Both the position numbers and the translations under genes were made by a program. Source: Lachnospiraceae bacterium (GTDB lineage: Bacteria > Bacillota > Clostridia > Lachnospirales > Lachnospiraceae). Taken from it: DNA of 64,000 bases. Positions 52,701 to 61,163 of this stretch are shown piece after piece. The DNA lies in assembly GCA_910574195.1 (NCBI GenBank), contig CAJTBF010000013.1, positions 43,525-107,524 of the forward strand, given 5' to 3'. Every line of letters begins with the position of its first letter. Positions within the stretch are counted from its first letter, which is position 1. Below the pieces are notes generated by a model. That model was not told the DNA's origin and did not search any database. It saw only the letters and a list, made by a program, of their open reading frames with translations.

Positions 52701-52852
52701 TGGTTACTTTTATTTTTTACATTTGTATACGTCATTTGTTATATATTTTTTTGAGACATGAGTGAAACTAGATAAGGAGAAAACTCAAAATTGCGTTTAA
52801 GACAACAGACACAATAATGTGGAGTGAATATCTTATTTGGAGGAACTAGAAG

Positions 52853-53227
52853 ATGGCAAAATCATTATTTGAGGAATTAGGCGGCAAATACGAGTGGCAA
52901 GGAGATTATTTAATACCATGCTTAACCATACCCGCCGAAAAAGAACAGCCGATAGGCACATGGGGACAGCGGCATCTGGACTATCTGAAGAAGTACCGAA
53001 AGGTTACATACATCAATCTTCTCACAAGCGGCAGGCTCAACGCCTACCTTGCCGACATCGACAGGCAGGCGCAGGAACGCTTTAAAAGGCTCATAGAGGG
53101 CATGAAACAGGAGCAAGGCATAACGGAACAGTTAAAGGCAGAAAACGCCTTAGAATGGACAGGAAGAATGAATAACATAAGGGCGTGTGCGAGGGGGATT
53201 GTGAATAACGAAATAATCTTCGTATAA
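52853..53227 (+). CDS. tnpV: TnpV-like transposon protein
   Basis: 124 residues. KYEWQGDYLIPCLTIPAEKE, GTWGQRHLDYLKKYRK and YINLLTSGRLNAYLADIDRQ agree with the TnpV family of Tn4451-type elements, whose function is unknown. TTGGAGGAACTAGAAG precedes the ATG. It is the first gene of the element. Confidence 0.8.
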   Translation: MAKSLFEELGGKYEWQGDYLIPCLTIPAEKEQPIGTWGQRHLDYLKKYRKVTYINLLTSGRLNAYLADIDRQAQERFKRLIEGMKQEQGITEQLKAENALEWTGRMNNIRACARGIVNNEIIFV

Positions 53228-53230
53228 GTG

Positions 53231-53268
53231 CTAAAAGTGGCAAGGTATAAAAACTTTGCCACTTTTAG
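53231..53268. terminator. Strong hairpin after tnpV
   Basis: A perfect 13-bp stem, CTAAAAGTGGCAA with TTGCCACTTTTAG (53231-53243 and 53256-53268). There is no clean T-run, so it could also be a structural element. Confidence 0.6.
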
Positions 53269-53323
53269 GTTTGTTATCTTAGATTATCATCAATGAAAGG
53301 TTCTTGAATTTATAGTACCAAAA

Positions 53324-53337
53324 TGATAATATTATCA
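53324..53337. promoter_or_regulatory. Palindromic operator before the ABC-locus regulator
   Basis: TGATAATATTATCA is a perfect 14-bp palindrome 28 bp before the regulator start. It shares TGATA/TATCA half-sites with the operators at 53954-53983. Confidence 0.7.
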
Positions 53338-53365
53338 AATAGACCGAATTATTGGAGGGATACGC

Positions 53366-53902
53366 ATGGATAAAAAAATTATGGATGTATTGACGAACCC
53401 GATTAAATGCAAACTATTTCTGGAAATACAGAATTGTGGGGAAACTACCGCTAAACATTTATCCGAGACCTTTTCGGATATTCCGCCCGCAACGCTTTAT
53501 CGCTATTTAAAGAGGATGACAAATGACAAAGTATTAAAAATTGTAAATCAAACGCAAGTCAGAGGTGCTTTAGAAAAGACTTATGCGATAGATATTGATA
53601 TGACAAAAGATTTTAAAGAAATTTTAGACAGCAACTCTGGTGAAGCCTATATGCAGTCGTTTATGCAATATATCATTGGCTTTGCGGAGTTATTCCAAGA
53701 TTATTGTAAACGGGATGATATAGACATTGTAAAGGATAAATCTGGTTTTTCCTTATCCCCTCTTTATCTAACAGATGGGGAACTTGAGATGTTAATTAGA
53801 AATATTCGAGATGCAATAAAGCCTTATGGAAACAACGCACCGGCAGCGGGTAGAAAGCTGCATTCTATTGGCGTTATTATTTCTCCGCCTAAAATGGATT
53901 AA
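53366..53902 (+). CDS. ArsR-like helix-turn-helix regulator
   Basis: 178 residues. The N-terminal winged helix (VLTNPIKCKLFLEIQNCGET, AKHLSETFSDIPPATLYRYL, RGALEKTYAI) is of the ArsR type, and the C-terminal part is a helical dimer domain. GGAGGG lies before the ATG. Perfect TGATA-type palindromes occur in its own promoter and in that of the transporter operon, so it probably represses both. The ligand may be a peptide antibiotic or other transporter substrate. Confidence 0.78.
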   Translation: MDKKIMDVLTNPIKCKLFLEIQNCGETTAKHLSETFSDIPPATLYRYLKRMTNDKVLKIVNQTQVRGALEKTYAIDIDMTKDFKEILDSNSGEAYMQSFMQYIIGFAELFQDYCKRDDIDIVKDKSGFSLSPLYLTDGELEMLIRNIRDAIKPYGNNAPAAGRKLHSIGVIISPPKMD

Positions 53903-53907
53903 AAATT

Positions 53908-53940
53908 TCCCGCCTGTCCTCAGTGATGGACGGGATTTTT
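53908..53940 (+). terminator. Terminator of the regulator gene
   Basis: CCCG-CCTG-TCC at the left and GGACGGG at the right around TCAGTGA, then ATTTTTC. Confidence 0.65.
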
Positions 53941-53941
53941 C

Positions 53942-53983
53942 TTGACTTTTTAATATCAGTATGATATTATTATCACTGTGATA
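53942..53983 (+). promoter_or_regulatory. Promoter with two tandem operators for the ABC operon
   Basis: TTGACT (53942-53947) and TATTAT (53965-53970) are 17 bp apart. TATCA-GTA-TGATA (53954-53966) lies in the spacer and TATCA-CTG-TGATA (53971-53983) directly after the -10. Both are perfect dyads 17 bp apart centre to centre, an arrangement that would block RNA polymerase. Confidence 0.82.
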
Positions 53984-54003
53984 TTAAAAAGGAGGCAAGA
54001 CCT

Positions 54004-54201
54004 ATGAAGAAAAAATGCATCATCATTACATTTGTAACTTTTGTTGTATTAGCAGCACTAACTTTTTTATTGCCGCAGGAAATCCCATTACACTTTGGAG
54101 TGTCTGGTTCTGGTTCGGTTGTAAATAAATATTTTATTCTATTATTTACCCCTGTACCCGCAATCCTTTACTGGGCAATTGTGAAAAAGTACAAAAACTA
54201 A
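54004..54201 (+). CDS. DUF1648-like small membrane protein
   Basis: 65 residues with two hydrophobic helices. PQEIPLHFGVSGSGSVVNKY is the DUF1648 signature (IP-HF-G pattern), found in the N-terminal part of SdpI-like immunity proteins. It is first in the transporter operon and may contribute to peptide immunity. AGGAGG precedes the ATG. Confidence 0.75.
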   Translation: MKKKCIIITFVTFVVLAALTFLLPQEIPLHFGVSGSGSVVNKYFILLFTPVPAILYWAIVKKYKN

Positions 54202-54222
54202 AATTCAAAGGAGGCTAATAAA

Positions 54223-54954
54223 ATGGACGCCGTATTAGAAATTAGGAATTATTCTAAAGTTTATTCTGGAAATAAAAAGGCTGTTGACAGTCTGAATTTG
54301 AGTGTGAAAGCAGGAGAAATCCATGCTTTTATTGGTCACAATGGTTCGGGGAAAACAACAACAATCCGTGCAGTTGTCGGGATAATGGACTTTGACGAAG
54401 GGGAAATCCTCATAAACGGTCATTCTGTAAAGGACGAGCCTGTAAAATGCAAATCTATTACAGCTTATATTCCAGACAATCCCGACTTATATGACTATGT
54501 GACAGGCATCCAATATTTAAACTATATGTGTGATATGTTTTCTGTTCCTGCCGAAGAAAGAGTTTCAAGAATACAAAAATATGCGGATGTTCTCAATTTA
54601 ACGGACAGTCTTGGGGATTTAATCAGTTCCTATTCGCATGGTATGAAACAGAAGCTTGCATTAATAGGCGCATTTGTACATTCTCCCAAGCTTTTAGTGT
54701 TGGATGAGCCGTTTGTAGGTCTTGACCCTGAAGCATCTTTTCATTTAAAGAAGATTATGCGTGAACTTTGTGAAGCTGGAACAGCCATTTTTTTCTCTAC
54801 TCACGTACTTGAAGTTGCCGAAAAATTGTGTGACAAGGTTACTATCATCAATGACGGTAAATTGATAGAAAGTGGAACAATGGAAGAAATCAAAGGAAGT
54901 CATAGTCTTGAAGATGTATTCATGGAGGTAGTTGAAAATGAAAGGCAAGTATAA
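54223..54954 (+). CDS. ABC transporter ATPase
   Basis: 243 residues. Walker A GHNGSGKTTTIRAV, signature YSHGMKQKLALIGAF, Walker B LLVLDEPFVGLDPEA and the H-loop FFSTHVLEVAE are present. It resembles drug/peptide exporters of the CcmA/BcrA type. It overlaps the permease gene by 17 bp. Confidence 0.9.
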   Translation: MDAVLEIRNYSKVYSGNKKAVDSLNLSVKAGEIHAFIGHNGSGKTTTIRAVVGIMDFDEGEILINGHSVKDEPVKCKSITAYIPDNPDLYDYVTGIQYLNYMCDMFSVPAEERVSRIQKYADVLNLTDSLGDLISSYSHGMKQKLALIGAFVHSPKLLVLDEPFVGLDPEASFHLKKIMRELCEAGTAIFFSTHVLEVAEKLCDKVTIINDGKLIESGTMEEIKGSHSLEDVFMEVVENERQV

Positions 54955-56518
54955 GTATCTTTTGAGGATGCAGTTATATAATCTTTTTGGAATTAACCGA
55001 TTGATTCATTCTCGTGATAAACAGGAAAAACAACGTTCTGCGATTGTTGGTGCTTTAGGACTTACCGCCATTGCTATTCTTGTAGTCTATACGGTGAAAT
55101 TCAGCAACAGCATGGCAGAAGCGGGACTCAGCAAAGCATTGCCAACGCTCATGGTAGTGGTCTGCTCCTTAGCAACTTTGACCCTTACATTCGTTAAAAG
55201 TACAGGGGTTCTTATTGGATTAAAAGATTATGATATGGTTATGTCCATGCCTGTAAGAACGATTTCTATCGTAACAAGCCGTATAACGATGCTGTATCTC
55301 ATCAATCTGATAATTGGCTTTATAGCCATGCTGCCGTCAAGCATTATCTATGTCGTATACGAACATCCGCCGATTTTTAGTTACCTGTTTTTAGTGGGTG
55401 CGTTATTTTTGACACCGATTATTCCTATGATTATTTCTCTATCATTAGGTGTTCTAATTGTTGCCGTTTCATCACATTCAAGACACAAAAATGTTTTTTC
55501 ATTGGTTTTGAGTACGGCTGCCGTACTGATGATTGTATTTGCTTCCGCAAAAACACAATCAATGGATGAGGCGCAGATAACTAATTTAGGCGTTGCAATG
55601 GCAGAAGCGGTAAACAAATTTTATCCGCCTGCTATTCTTTTTACAAATGCCTTATTACATAATGATTGGGCAAGCTTTGTTATCTTTGCCGCTGTTTCCC
55701 TGTTGCTGGGCATTGCTTTCATAACGATTGTTTCTCATTATTATAAAAGACTGAATACAGCGGTATTCTCACATTATGCAAAAAAAGATTATAAAATGGG
55801 AACATTAAAATCTTCATCTCCGTTTATGGCATTGTATAAAAAGGAGCTTCGCCGATTAAGTTCATGTACGATTTATGCCTTGAATTCATGTATTGGAATT
55901 GTCCTGCTTTTCGTTGTAGCACTTGGGGCAGCATTTTTTATGCCGCCTGCTTTACGACAGCAAATAGAAACGATGGGAATCATGAGCATCATTCAAAATA
56001 TTATGCCGATTGCGCTTGCCATTTTTGTGACTATGACTTCTACCACGGCAGCATCCTTGTCTTTAGAGGGAAAAAACCGATGGATTATGTGTTCCGCTCC
56101 AACGCAGGCAAGGACAGTGTACAATTCTAAAATTGCGGTAAATTTAACAGTGATACTTCCTGTTTTATATGTTAGTGCAATTTTTATCAGAATTGCGATT
56201 CCGTGTTCCTTGATGCAGACTGTACTGTTGTTTATTATCCCTACGGTATATGCTTTTTTCATTTCAGTTCTTGGTGTTTATCTGAATATCAAGTTTCCTA
56301 AGTATGATTGGACGAGTGAGTATTATGCGGTAAAAGGTGGGGCAATTTCAGTTTTAGCTACAGTTGGAGGTGGAATGGCAAGCAGCTTAACGCCATTGTA
56401 TCTTTGTATAATCTTTCCGCATTACCAAATGATGATAATGTTTGGCATTACTTGTCTAATACTGCTGGCAACTTTGGCAATCTATCTTAATGTTTGCCGA
56501 ACACAATTATATGTATGA
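54938..56518 (+). CDS. ABC transporter permease
   Basis: 526 residues with about twelve hydrophobic segments in two groups. There is no extracellular MacB-type domain. DYDMVMSMPVRTISIVTSRI and ALYKKELRRLSS occur in clostridial export permeases paired with CcmA-type ATPases. ATG 54938 has GGAGG nine bases before it. Exported substrate is unknown; with the DUF1648 protein, antimicrobial peptide export or resistance is the best guess. Confidence 0.8.
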   Translation: MKGKYKYLLRMQLYNLFGINRLIHSRDKQEKQRSAIVGALGLTAIAILVVYTVKFSNSMAEAGLSKALPTLMVVVCSLATLTLTFVKSTGVLIGLKDYDMVMSMPVRTISIVTSRITMLYLINLIIGFIAMLPSSIIYVVYEHPPIFSYLFLVGALFLTPIIPMIISLSLGVLIVAVSSHSRHKNVFSLVLSTAAVLMIVFASAKTQSMDEAQITNLGVAMAEAVNKFYPPAILFTNALLHNDWASFVIFAAVSLLLGIAFITIVSHYYKRLNTAVFSHYAKKDYKMGTLKSSSPFMALYKKELRRLSSCTIYALNSCIGIVLLFVVALGAAFFMPPALRQQIETMGIMSIIQNIMPIALAIFVTMTSTTAASLSLEGKNRWIMCSAPTQARTVYNSKIAVNLTVILPVLYVSAIFIRIAIPCSLMQTVLLFIIPTVYAFFISVLGVYLNIKFPKYDWTSEYYAVKGGAISVLATVGGGMASSLTPLYLCIIFPHYQMMIMFGITCLILLATLAIYLNVCRTQLYV

Positions 56519-56601
56519 AGTTGTGAAAAACATAGCTTTTTAGACTTGAAATTTAAGGCTTTGACAGATAAGAACAGATGAAAATTTTTATTTGAAAAAT
56601 G

Positions 56602-56649
56602 GGAGCAGACTGCGGGTGAGATTGCAAAGTAACTACCCGTTTCTGCTCC
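56602..56649 (+). terminator. Terminator of the ABC operon
   Basis: GGAGCAGA (56602-56609) pairs with TCTGCTCC (56642-56649), with an inner CGGGT/ACCCG pair. TTCTGTAT follows. Confidence 0.65.
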
Positions 56650-56804
56650 TTCTGTATCGTATCATTTGTCAACCCTTGAAAAAAGTCAATTGGTTTCTTC
56701 TTGTTAATTGAACAGTTACGTTTTTTATCAAATCAATTTTTTTGAAATTGATGAAGTTATTTCATAGTTAAAAATAATTTATAGTACCGAAGAAAGGAGC
56801 CACT

Positions 56805-57032
56805 ATGGAACAGGGTATTGAATTACATATTTCGGAAGTGTTAAAAGAAGAGCGGACGAAAAAAGGAAACTCACAAGAGAAACTTGCAGAGTATTGTGGC
56901 GTCTCAAAGTCAGCAGTATCTAAATGGGAACAAGGAATATCCCATCCTAGCATTTATCAGTTCCCTCAAATAGCTGATTTTTATAATATAACAATTCAAA
57001 GACTATTAACAGGGAAAGAAAAAGATGAATAA
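56805..57032 (+). CDS. XRE-family regulator, short
   Basis: 75 residues, a single Cro/CI-type helix-turn-helix: LKEERTKKGNSQEKLAEYCG and VSKSAVSKWEQGISHPSIYQ. AAAGGAG precedes the ATG. It overlaps the next gene by 8 bp. Confidence 0.85.
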   Translation: MEQGIELHISEVLKEERTKKGNSQEKLAEYCGVSKSAVSKWEQGISHPSIYQFPQIADFYNITIQRLLTGKEKDE

Positions 57033-57366
57033 AAGATACAAGTATCAGGAAGTTGCAGAACGAATTAAAATGGATATTTTTGTAAATTATCAAGCACCAA
57101 GTAAACCGATACCGAGTATAAGGGAATATGCGGAAGTTAATCAAGTAAATCCCCATACAGTAGCTTGTGCTTTAAGGTTGTTGATGGAAAAGGGTATTAT
57201 TTATACCAATGAAAGAAAAGGTTATTATGTTGCTGTTGATATTAAAGATGTAAAGAAAAAATTAGTGGATGAAGCTAAGAAAGAGTTGCTATGTAAATTG
57301 TCCCAATTGGGATATAAAAAAGAAGAAATCGCTATGCTCATTAGGCATTTTCTAGAGGATTATTAG
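57025..57366 (+). CDS. GntR-family regulator, YtrA type
   Basis: 113 residues. Winged helix PSIREYAEVNQVNPHTVACA and MEKGIIYTNERKGYYVAVD, followed by a short dimerisation helix pair without a ligand domain. YtrA-type regulators usually control neighbouring ABC transporters, here the operon at 54004-56518 or a lost one. Coupled with the XRE gene. Confidence 0.85.
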   Translation: MNKRYKYQEVAERIKMDIFVNYQAPSKPIPSIREYAEVNQVNPHTVACALRLLMEKGIIYTNERKGYYVAVDIKDVKKKLVDEAKKELLCKLSQLGYKKEEIAMLIRHFLEDY

Positions 57367-57452
57367 AACATAAAGAAATCATTATTGGAATTTGAAATAG
57401 GCAATACAAGCCCGCCATATAAAAAACGGTGTTTTGGTGGGCTGATTTGCTA

Positions 57453-57530
57453 TGCCCGAAAAGACTTAACAGACACTCTCCAGACCTGTTTTAAGTTTGG
57501 AGGGATTTTTTTATGTCCTTTTTTCGGGCA
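57453..57530 (+). terminator. Nested hairpins after the GntR gene
   Basis: An outer stem TGCCCGAAAA / TTTTCGGGCA (57453-57462 with 57521-57530) encloses CTCCAGAC / GTTTGGAG, which is followed by seven T near 57505. It ends the upstream operon and begins a 500-bp leader. Confidence 0.65.
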
Positions 57531-57637
57531 GTAAGCTATCTGCTCATGCAACGCAGATTTGACTTATACATAGCATATTGGGGATTGGCAGGAAACCCGT
57601 TAAAAAAGTCCCTGCTTATGCAACGCTACTTCTCACC

Positions 57638-57820
57638 ATGAAACCAGAAGTAGAATCTCCGCTTAACAGAATATATATTTCTTATAACCGTAGAGGTCAC
57701 AGTACCTTTGCGGTTTTTCTTTTGTCGTTTTTTATCGGAATGTGCCGCAGGGCTGTTTCTGCTGTTGGATGCCGTTCGCCGCCTTTCCAATCTGGATTAG
57801 TTAAACAGCAATCTTCTTGA
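57638..57820 (+). CDS. Possible leader peptide over an attenuator
   Basis: A 60-codon frame (MKPEVESPLNRIYISYNRRG ... GLVKQQSS) has no clear ribosome site and is rich in Ser, Arg and Cys. It spans a terminator-like hairpin at 57686-57717 (AACCGTAGAGGT with ACCTTTGCGGTT, then T-run). The layout recalls attenuation leaders in Tn916/tet(M)-type elements. It may equally be untranslated. Confidence 0.4.
   Translation: MKPEVESPLNRIYISYNRRGHSTFAVFLLSFFIGMCRRAVSAVGCRSPPFQSGLVKQQSS
57686..57717 (+). terminator. Attenuator-like hairpin in the sigma-like gene leader
   Basis: AACCG-TA-GAGGT (57686-57697) pairs with ACCT-TTG-CGGTT (57704-57715) and runs into TTTTTC. Confidence 0.65.
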
Positions 57821-57873
57821 CCTAATGGTCAAGAAGCATCGCAGGCAGAAGCCTGCTCAATTCAGATTGGAGG
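57787..57873 (+). promoter_or_regulatory. Three-hairpin 5' leader sequestering the ribosome site
   Basis: CCAATCTG (57787-57794) pairs with CAGATTGG (57863-57870) and encloses two perfect hairpins: CTTCTTGACC-TAAT-GGTCAAGAAG (57813-57836) and GCAGGC-AGAA-GCCTGC (57841-57856). The right arm overlaps the start of the GGAGG (57869-57873) of the sigma-like gene, so folding could limit translation. Confidence 0.6.
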
Positions 57874-57881
57874 AAAAAAGA

Positions 57882-58307
57882 ATGGCATACAACAACGGAC
57901 GTGAGAACAGGAAATGGCTTATCTGGAAAGAAGCCGAGGAAAAAATATTGCGGGAGCATGGAGTTGATGAAACCACCACCCCGCAAATCCGCACAGACGA
58001 CAGGGCAGACTTCAATTCCAACAGGCGGTTTTACCATTGGACAAGCGACTTCGGCGAATACCTTGAGGGGATGGCAGACAGGGAGCGGGATACCGAAGTA
58101 AAGTCGGTTGCCGGTTTACTGGATGAGATTGAGGACGAGACTCTGTATCGGGCATTGCTTACGGTGGACATGCGTACCCTGCAAATTATCCTGCTGAAAA
58201 TGCAGGGCTATTCCACAAAGGAAATTGCCCCGCTTGTCGGATTGACAACAGGGGCTATCTATGCAAGATTAGACCACTTGCGGAAAAAGCTACGGAAGAT
58301 TTTATAA
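57882..58307 (+). CDS. Sigma-70 region 4-like DNA-binding protein
   Basis: 141 residues. The C-terminal half (ALLTVDMRTLQIILLKMQGY, STKEIAPLVGLTTGAIYARL, DHLRKKLRKIL) is a sigma region 4-type helix-turn-helix. The N-terminal half has RRFYHWTSDFGEYLEG, common in mobile-element regulators of Firmicutes. It probably controls element functions. ATG 57882 is 8 nt after GGAGG. Confidence 0.75.
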   Translation: MAYNNGRENRKWLIWKEAEEKILREHGVDETTTPQIRTDDRADFNSNRRFYHWTSDFGEYLEGMADRERDTEVKSVAGLLDEIEDETLYRALLTVDMRTLQIILLKMQGYSTKEIAPLVGLTTGAIYARLDHLRKKLRKIL

Positions 58308-59033
58308 CCAACTAATAAAGACAGCATTTTGACGGGCTATTGGGTGGGGAATAAAATTCCCCCGCCTAATTATTAAAATTGATGAATAAAATTCCCGTCC
58401 ACAGGGAATACTAAAAAATTTGCCCAAAATCTTGACATGGGTACAGCCGCTATGGTATTCTAAAATACCCGTAAGAGAATTGGAAGATTGAAAATGAAAT
58501 AAGCACATAGATGGAAGAATGGAATGTCAGCCAACGGATAAGGCTGACCGCTGCCGAATTTATGCTGCCCTTTTCGGCTGGCGTATGGCAGCATGGTTTT
58601 GAATTTCAAAGCTGTTACATAGCATTGCGAATCTGAGCAGGAGAAAATACTCCTGTCGTTCGTAGTGCGGTGTAGCGGCTTTTTCATTTATCCAAAAGTT
58701 AAGAAAAATCGAATCCAGAACGGAGGTGCAGGGACATAGGATTTTCTTTTCGGCGGGTAAGACAGGTATGGAAGAATGCCGCTGCACAGGAAATAGGGTT
58801 CCCGAAAAGTCGCTAGACTTTTTGGGAGAAGGAGGAGCAGTGGAGTGAGTGATTTTCCGTGCCTGCACGGAAATGAGCGATACGGAACTTGTGACGACGC
58901 GTCCACAGAGATAGCGAGCATCGGACTGTGTCAGCCACAATCCCGCCCACACAAAACAAGTGGGCGTAACTTACCCAGGGGACAGCCCCTGAATACCCCG
59001 AAGAAAGAAATTTAAGACTGGAGGATAAGAAAA
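58308..59033. other. Non-coding mobilization region with oriT
   Basis: About 725 bp without a supported gene. It has several short inverted repeats, for example GGGGAATAAAATTCCCC near 58347 and TTGCCC/GGGTAC elements. The putative oriT is at 58944-58976. TTGACATGGGTACAGCC with TATGGTATTCT near 58432-58460 could hold a promoter. It is equivalent to the intergenic stretch ahead of mob genes in related elements. Confidence 0.6.
58944..58976. other. Putative oriT
   Basis: CGCCCAC (58944-58950) and GTGGGCG (58960-58966) form a perfect 7-bp inverted repeat with a 9-nt AC-rich loop, followed at once by TAACTTACCC. An inverted repeat next to a short nic-like sequence just upstream of mobC and the relaxase gene is what MobP-type oriTs look like. 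The nick position was not determined. Confidence 0.6.
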
Positions 59034-59390
59034 ATGAGCAAAGAAAAATCAGAAAAATACGTGCGGAATGTCCCGATTACTGTCCGATTGAACGAGGAAG
59101 AACATGAAAAATTAAAGCAGTGCGCTGCTGCCTGCGGTCTGTCTGCCGCCGAATTTATGCGCCAGTTATGCAAAGGAAACGCCCCGCAGCCACAACCTAA
59201 AACCGAGTTTTGGGAACTGTTAAACAAGCTCTATGAAATGCATGACGCTTTCAAAAAGTGTGTTCCCTACTATCCAACCGCCGCCGAAATCTGTAAGGAG
59301 ATTGAGGATTTTATAATAGAACTGCAACAAAAAACAACTCTCCCACAACGATTTAACGTAGAAGAATTGACAGAACAGGGGACAGTCTGA
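59034..59390 (+). CDS. mobC: MobC-like relaxosome protein
   Basis: 118 residues. VPITVRLNEEEHEKLKQCAA and CGLSAAEFMRQLCKG make a ribbon-helix-helix-type DNA-binding start as in MobC/MbpC accessory proteins, which bind oriT and help the relaxase. GGAGG precedes the ATG, and the relaxase gene starts 1 bp after its stop. Confidence 0.85.
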   Translation: MSKEKSEKYVRNVPITVRLNEEEHEKLKQCAAACGLSAAEFMRQLCKGNAPQPQPKTEFWELLNKLYEMHDAFKKCVPYYPTAAEICKEIEDFIIELQQKTTLPQRFNVEELTEQGTV

Positions 59391-59391
59391 T

Positions 59392-60756
59392 ATGGCAACA
59401 ACAAGTTTATGGCACATCAAAGGGAACTTAAAAGACTTGATTTCTTATGTGGAAAATCCAGAAAAGACTGTACCGAATCAAGATATGCAGGACTTCTTTG
59501 ACGTGTTCTCCTATGTGAAAAATCCATTAAAAACAAATGAGGGCGAGTATGTTTCCGCAATCAATTGTCTGAAAGAAACAGCATTACAGCAGATGATTTT
59601 GACAAAAAAACAGTACCAAAAGACAGGCGGATATATCGCATGGCACGGCTACCAGAGCTTCAAGCCAGACGAGGTAACGCCCGAACAGTGCCATGAAATC
59701 GGGTTGAAGCTAGCCAGGGAGATGTGGGGCGACAAGTACCAGATAATCGTTGCCACCCACCTTGACAAAGGACATCTGCATAATCATTTCTGCTTCAACT
59801 CCGTTTCTTATCTGGATGGGAGCAAATATAATTACTCAAAATCGGAGCAGAAACGGTTAAGGGAAGTGTCCGACCGCTTATGCCGAGAGTACGGTTTGTC
59901 GGTAATCGAAAACCCCAAGAAAGCCCCGTCAAGACCACTGTATCTGGACGAAAAGAACGGCAAGCCGACACGCTACAACGTCTATCGGGAGGATTTAAAA
60001 GAAGCAATCAACGGGAGCAGGGATTTACAGCACATGATGAAATACCTTGCCGACAAGGGATATGAAATTGATTTTTCGGGCAGCCATTGGAAAATGAAGC
60101 TGCCGCAGTACAGGCATTTCACAAGGTTAGACACGCTTGACGAGCGGCTGACTCCCGATTTCATACGGTCATGTTTAGGCGGGACTTCCCGATACGGGAA
60201 CTACAAAGCAAGGATTTCCTACTCCCCGCATATGCCAGAGCAATACAAAAACGCATGGAAACCACACCAAAAAACCACGGGGATTTTAGCATTGTACTAT
60301 TACTGGTGCTATCAGTTAGGGATATTCCCCAAAGGCACGGACTACAAGCCGACAAGCCCGCTGATGAAAGAGGAGCTTCGGAAACTGGACGAGATTACCG
60401 CACAAGTTCGGTATATGTCAAAGCATAATATCTCTACACTCTCCGACTTACACGCCGACAGGGAGCAAAACCAGAGTGAAATGAATAAACTGATTGACTA
60501 CCGCCAGCACTTGCGGAATAAAGTACGCCGTGCCACACCAGCCGAAAAAGAAACACTCCGAGCTGAAAAACAGGGCGTGACAGAGCGGATAACGGAGCTT
60601 AGGAAGCGGCTGAAATATGCAGACGGGATTGAGAAACGCTCCGCCCATATCGACAACTGCTTAGACCAAATCCACGACACGATTGAAAATCAGTGGTTAA
60701 ATCGGCAGAAACAGCCAATTAAAACAGACCGCAGGAGGGAGGAATTATTGCGATGA
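59392..60756 (+). CDS. Relaxase / mobilization nuclease (MobP type)
   Basis: 454 residues. GEYVSAINCLKETALQQM carries the catalytic Tyr region typical of this group, and ATHLDKGHLHNHFCFNSV is the three-histidine metal motif. The C-terminal third (SKHNISTLSDLHADREQNQS to ENQWLNRQKQ) is a long coiled-coil segment. The enzyme nicks oriT and pilots the strand during conjugative mobilization. It needs a conjugation apparatus in trans, since none is encoded here. Confidence 0.92.
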   Translation: MATTSLWHIKGNLKDLISYVENPEKTVPNQDMQDFFDVFSYVKNPLKTNEGEYVSAINCLKETALQQMILTKKQYQKTGGYIAWHGYQSFKPDEVTPEQCHEIGLKLAREMWGDKYQIIVATHLDKGHLHNHFCFNSVSYLDGSKYNYSKSEQKRLREVSDRLCREYGLSVIENPKKAPSRPLYLDEKNGKPTRYNVYREDLKEAINGSRDLQHMMKYLADKGYEIDFSGSHWKMKLPQYRHFTRLDTLDERLTPDFIRSCLGGTSRYGNYKARISYSPHMPEQYKNAWKPHQKTTGILALYYYWCYQLGIFPKGTDYKPTSPLMKEELRKLDEITAQVRYMSKHNISTLSDLHADREQNQSEMNKLIDYRQHLRNKVRRATPAEKETLRAEKQGVTERITELRKRLKYADGIEKRSAHIDNCLDQIHDTIENQWLNRQKQPIKTDRRREELLR

Positions 60757-61055
60757 GCAGACTGTCCGAGAAAGAAATACAGGAGATTATGGAGGAATAC
60801 AAGGACGCCCCTATGGTAAATCCCGATAAGATATATCCCCCTCTGCCGCCTGTCCAGAACGTCACGCCCCTTGTCCGCATCCCAGAGCCGATGAGTTTCA
60901 CCGAGAAAATCGGCGGCACGGAATTCACCGTCAACGCCCATTTCCGAAAATACGGGCGGGATTTGCTTGTAATGCTTACGGATATTTTTCGGCGTGGCAC
61001 ACAGGGATATGGATTTTATGATGATAAGAATTGGGGTGATGATGACGGGGAATAA
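60753..61055 (+). CDS. tnpW: TnpW-like transposon protein
   Basis: 100 residues. The C-terminal SFTEKIGGTEFTVNAHFRKY matches the TnpW family of Tn4451-like elements; the N-terminal SEKEIQEIMEEYKDAP is helical. Function is unknown, perhaps help to the recombinase. It overlaps the relaxase stop by ATGA. Confidence 0.72.
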   Translation: MSRLSEKEIQEIMEEYKDAPMVNPDKIYPPLPPVQNVTPLVRIPEPMSFTEKIGGTEFTVNAHFRKYGRDLLVMLTDIFRRGTQGYGFYDDKNWGDDDGE

Positions 61056-61163
61056 CAGGCAGCGGAAAAATTATCGCTTTAAAGCGTTGAAGTTTAAGGG
61101 CAGATGTGGTACACTGTACCTACACTTCACAATACCGTGTCTGCTGTCGGGAAGGAGAGCTTT

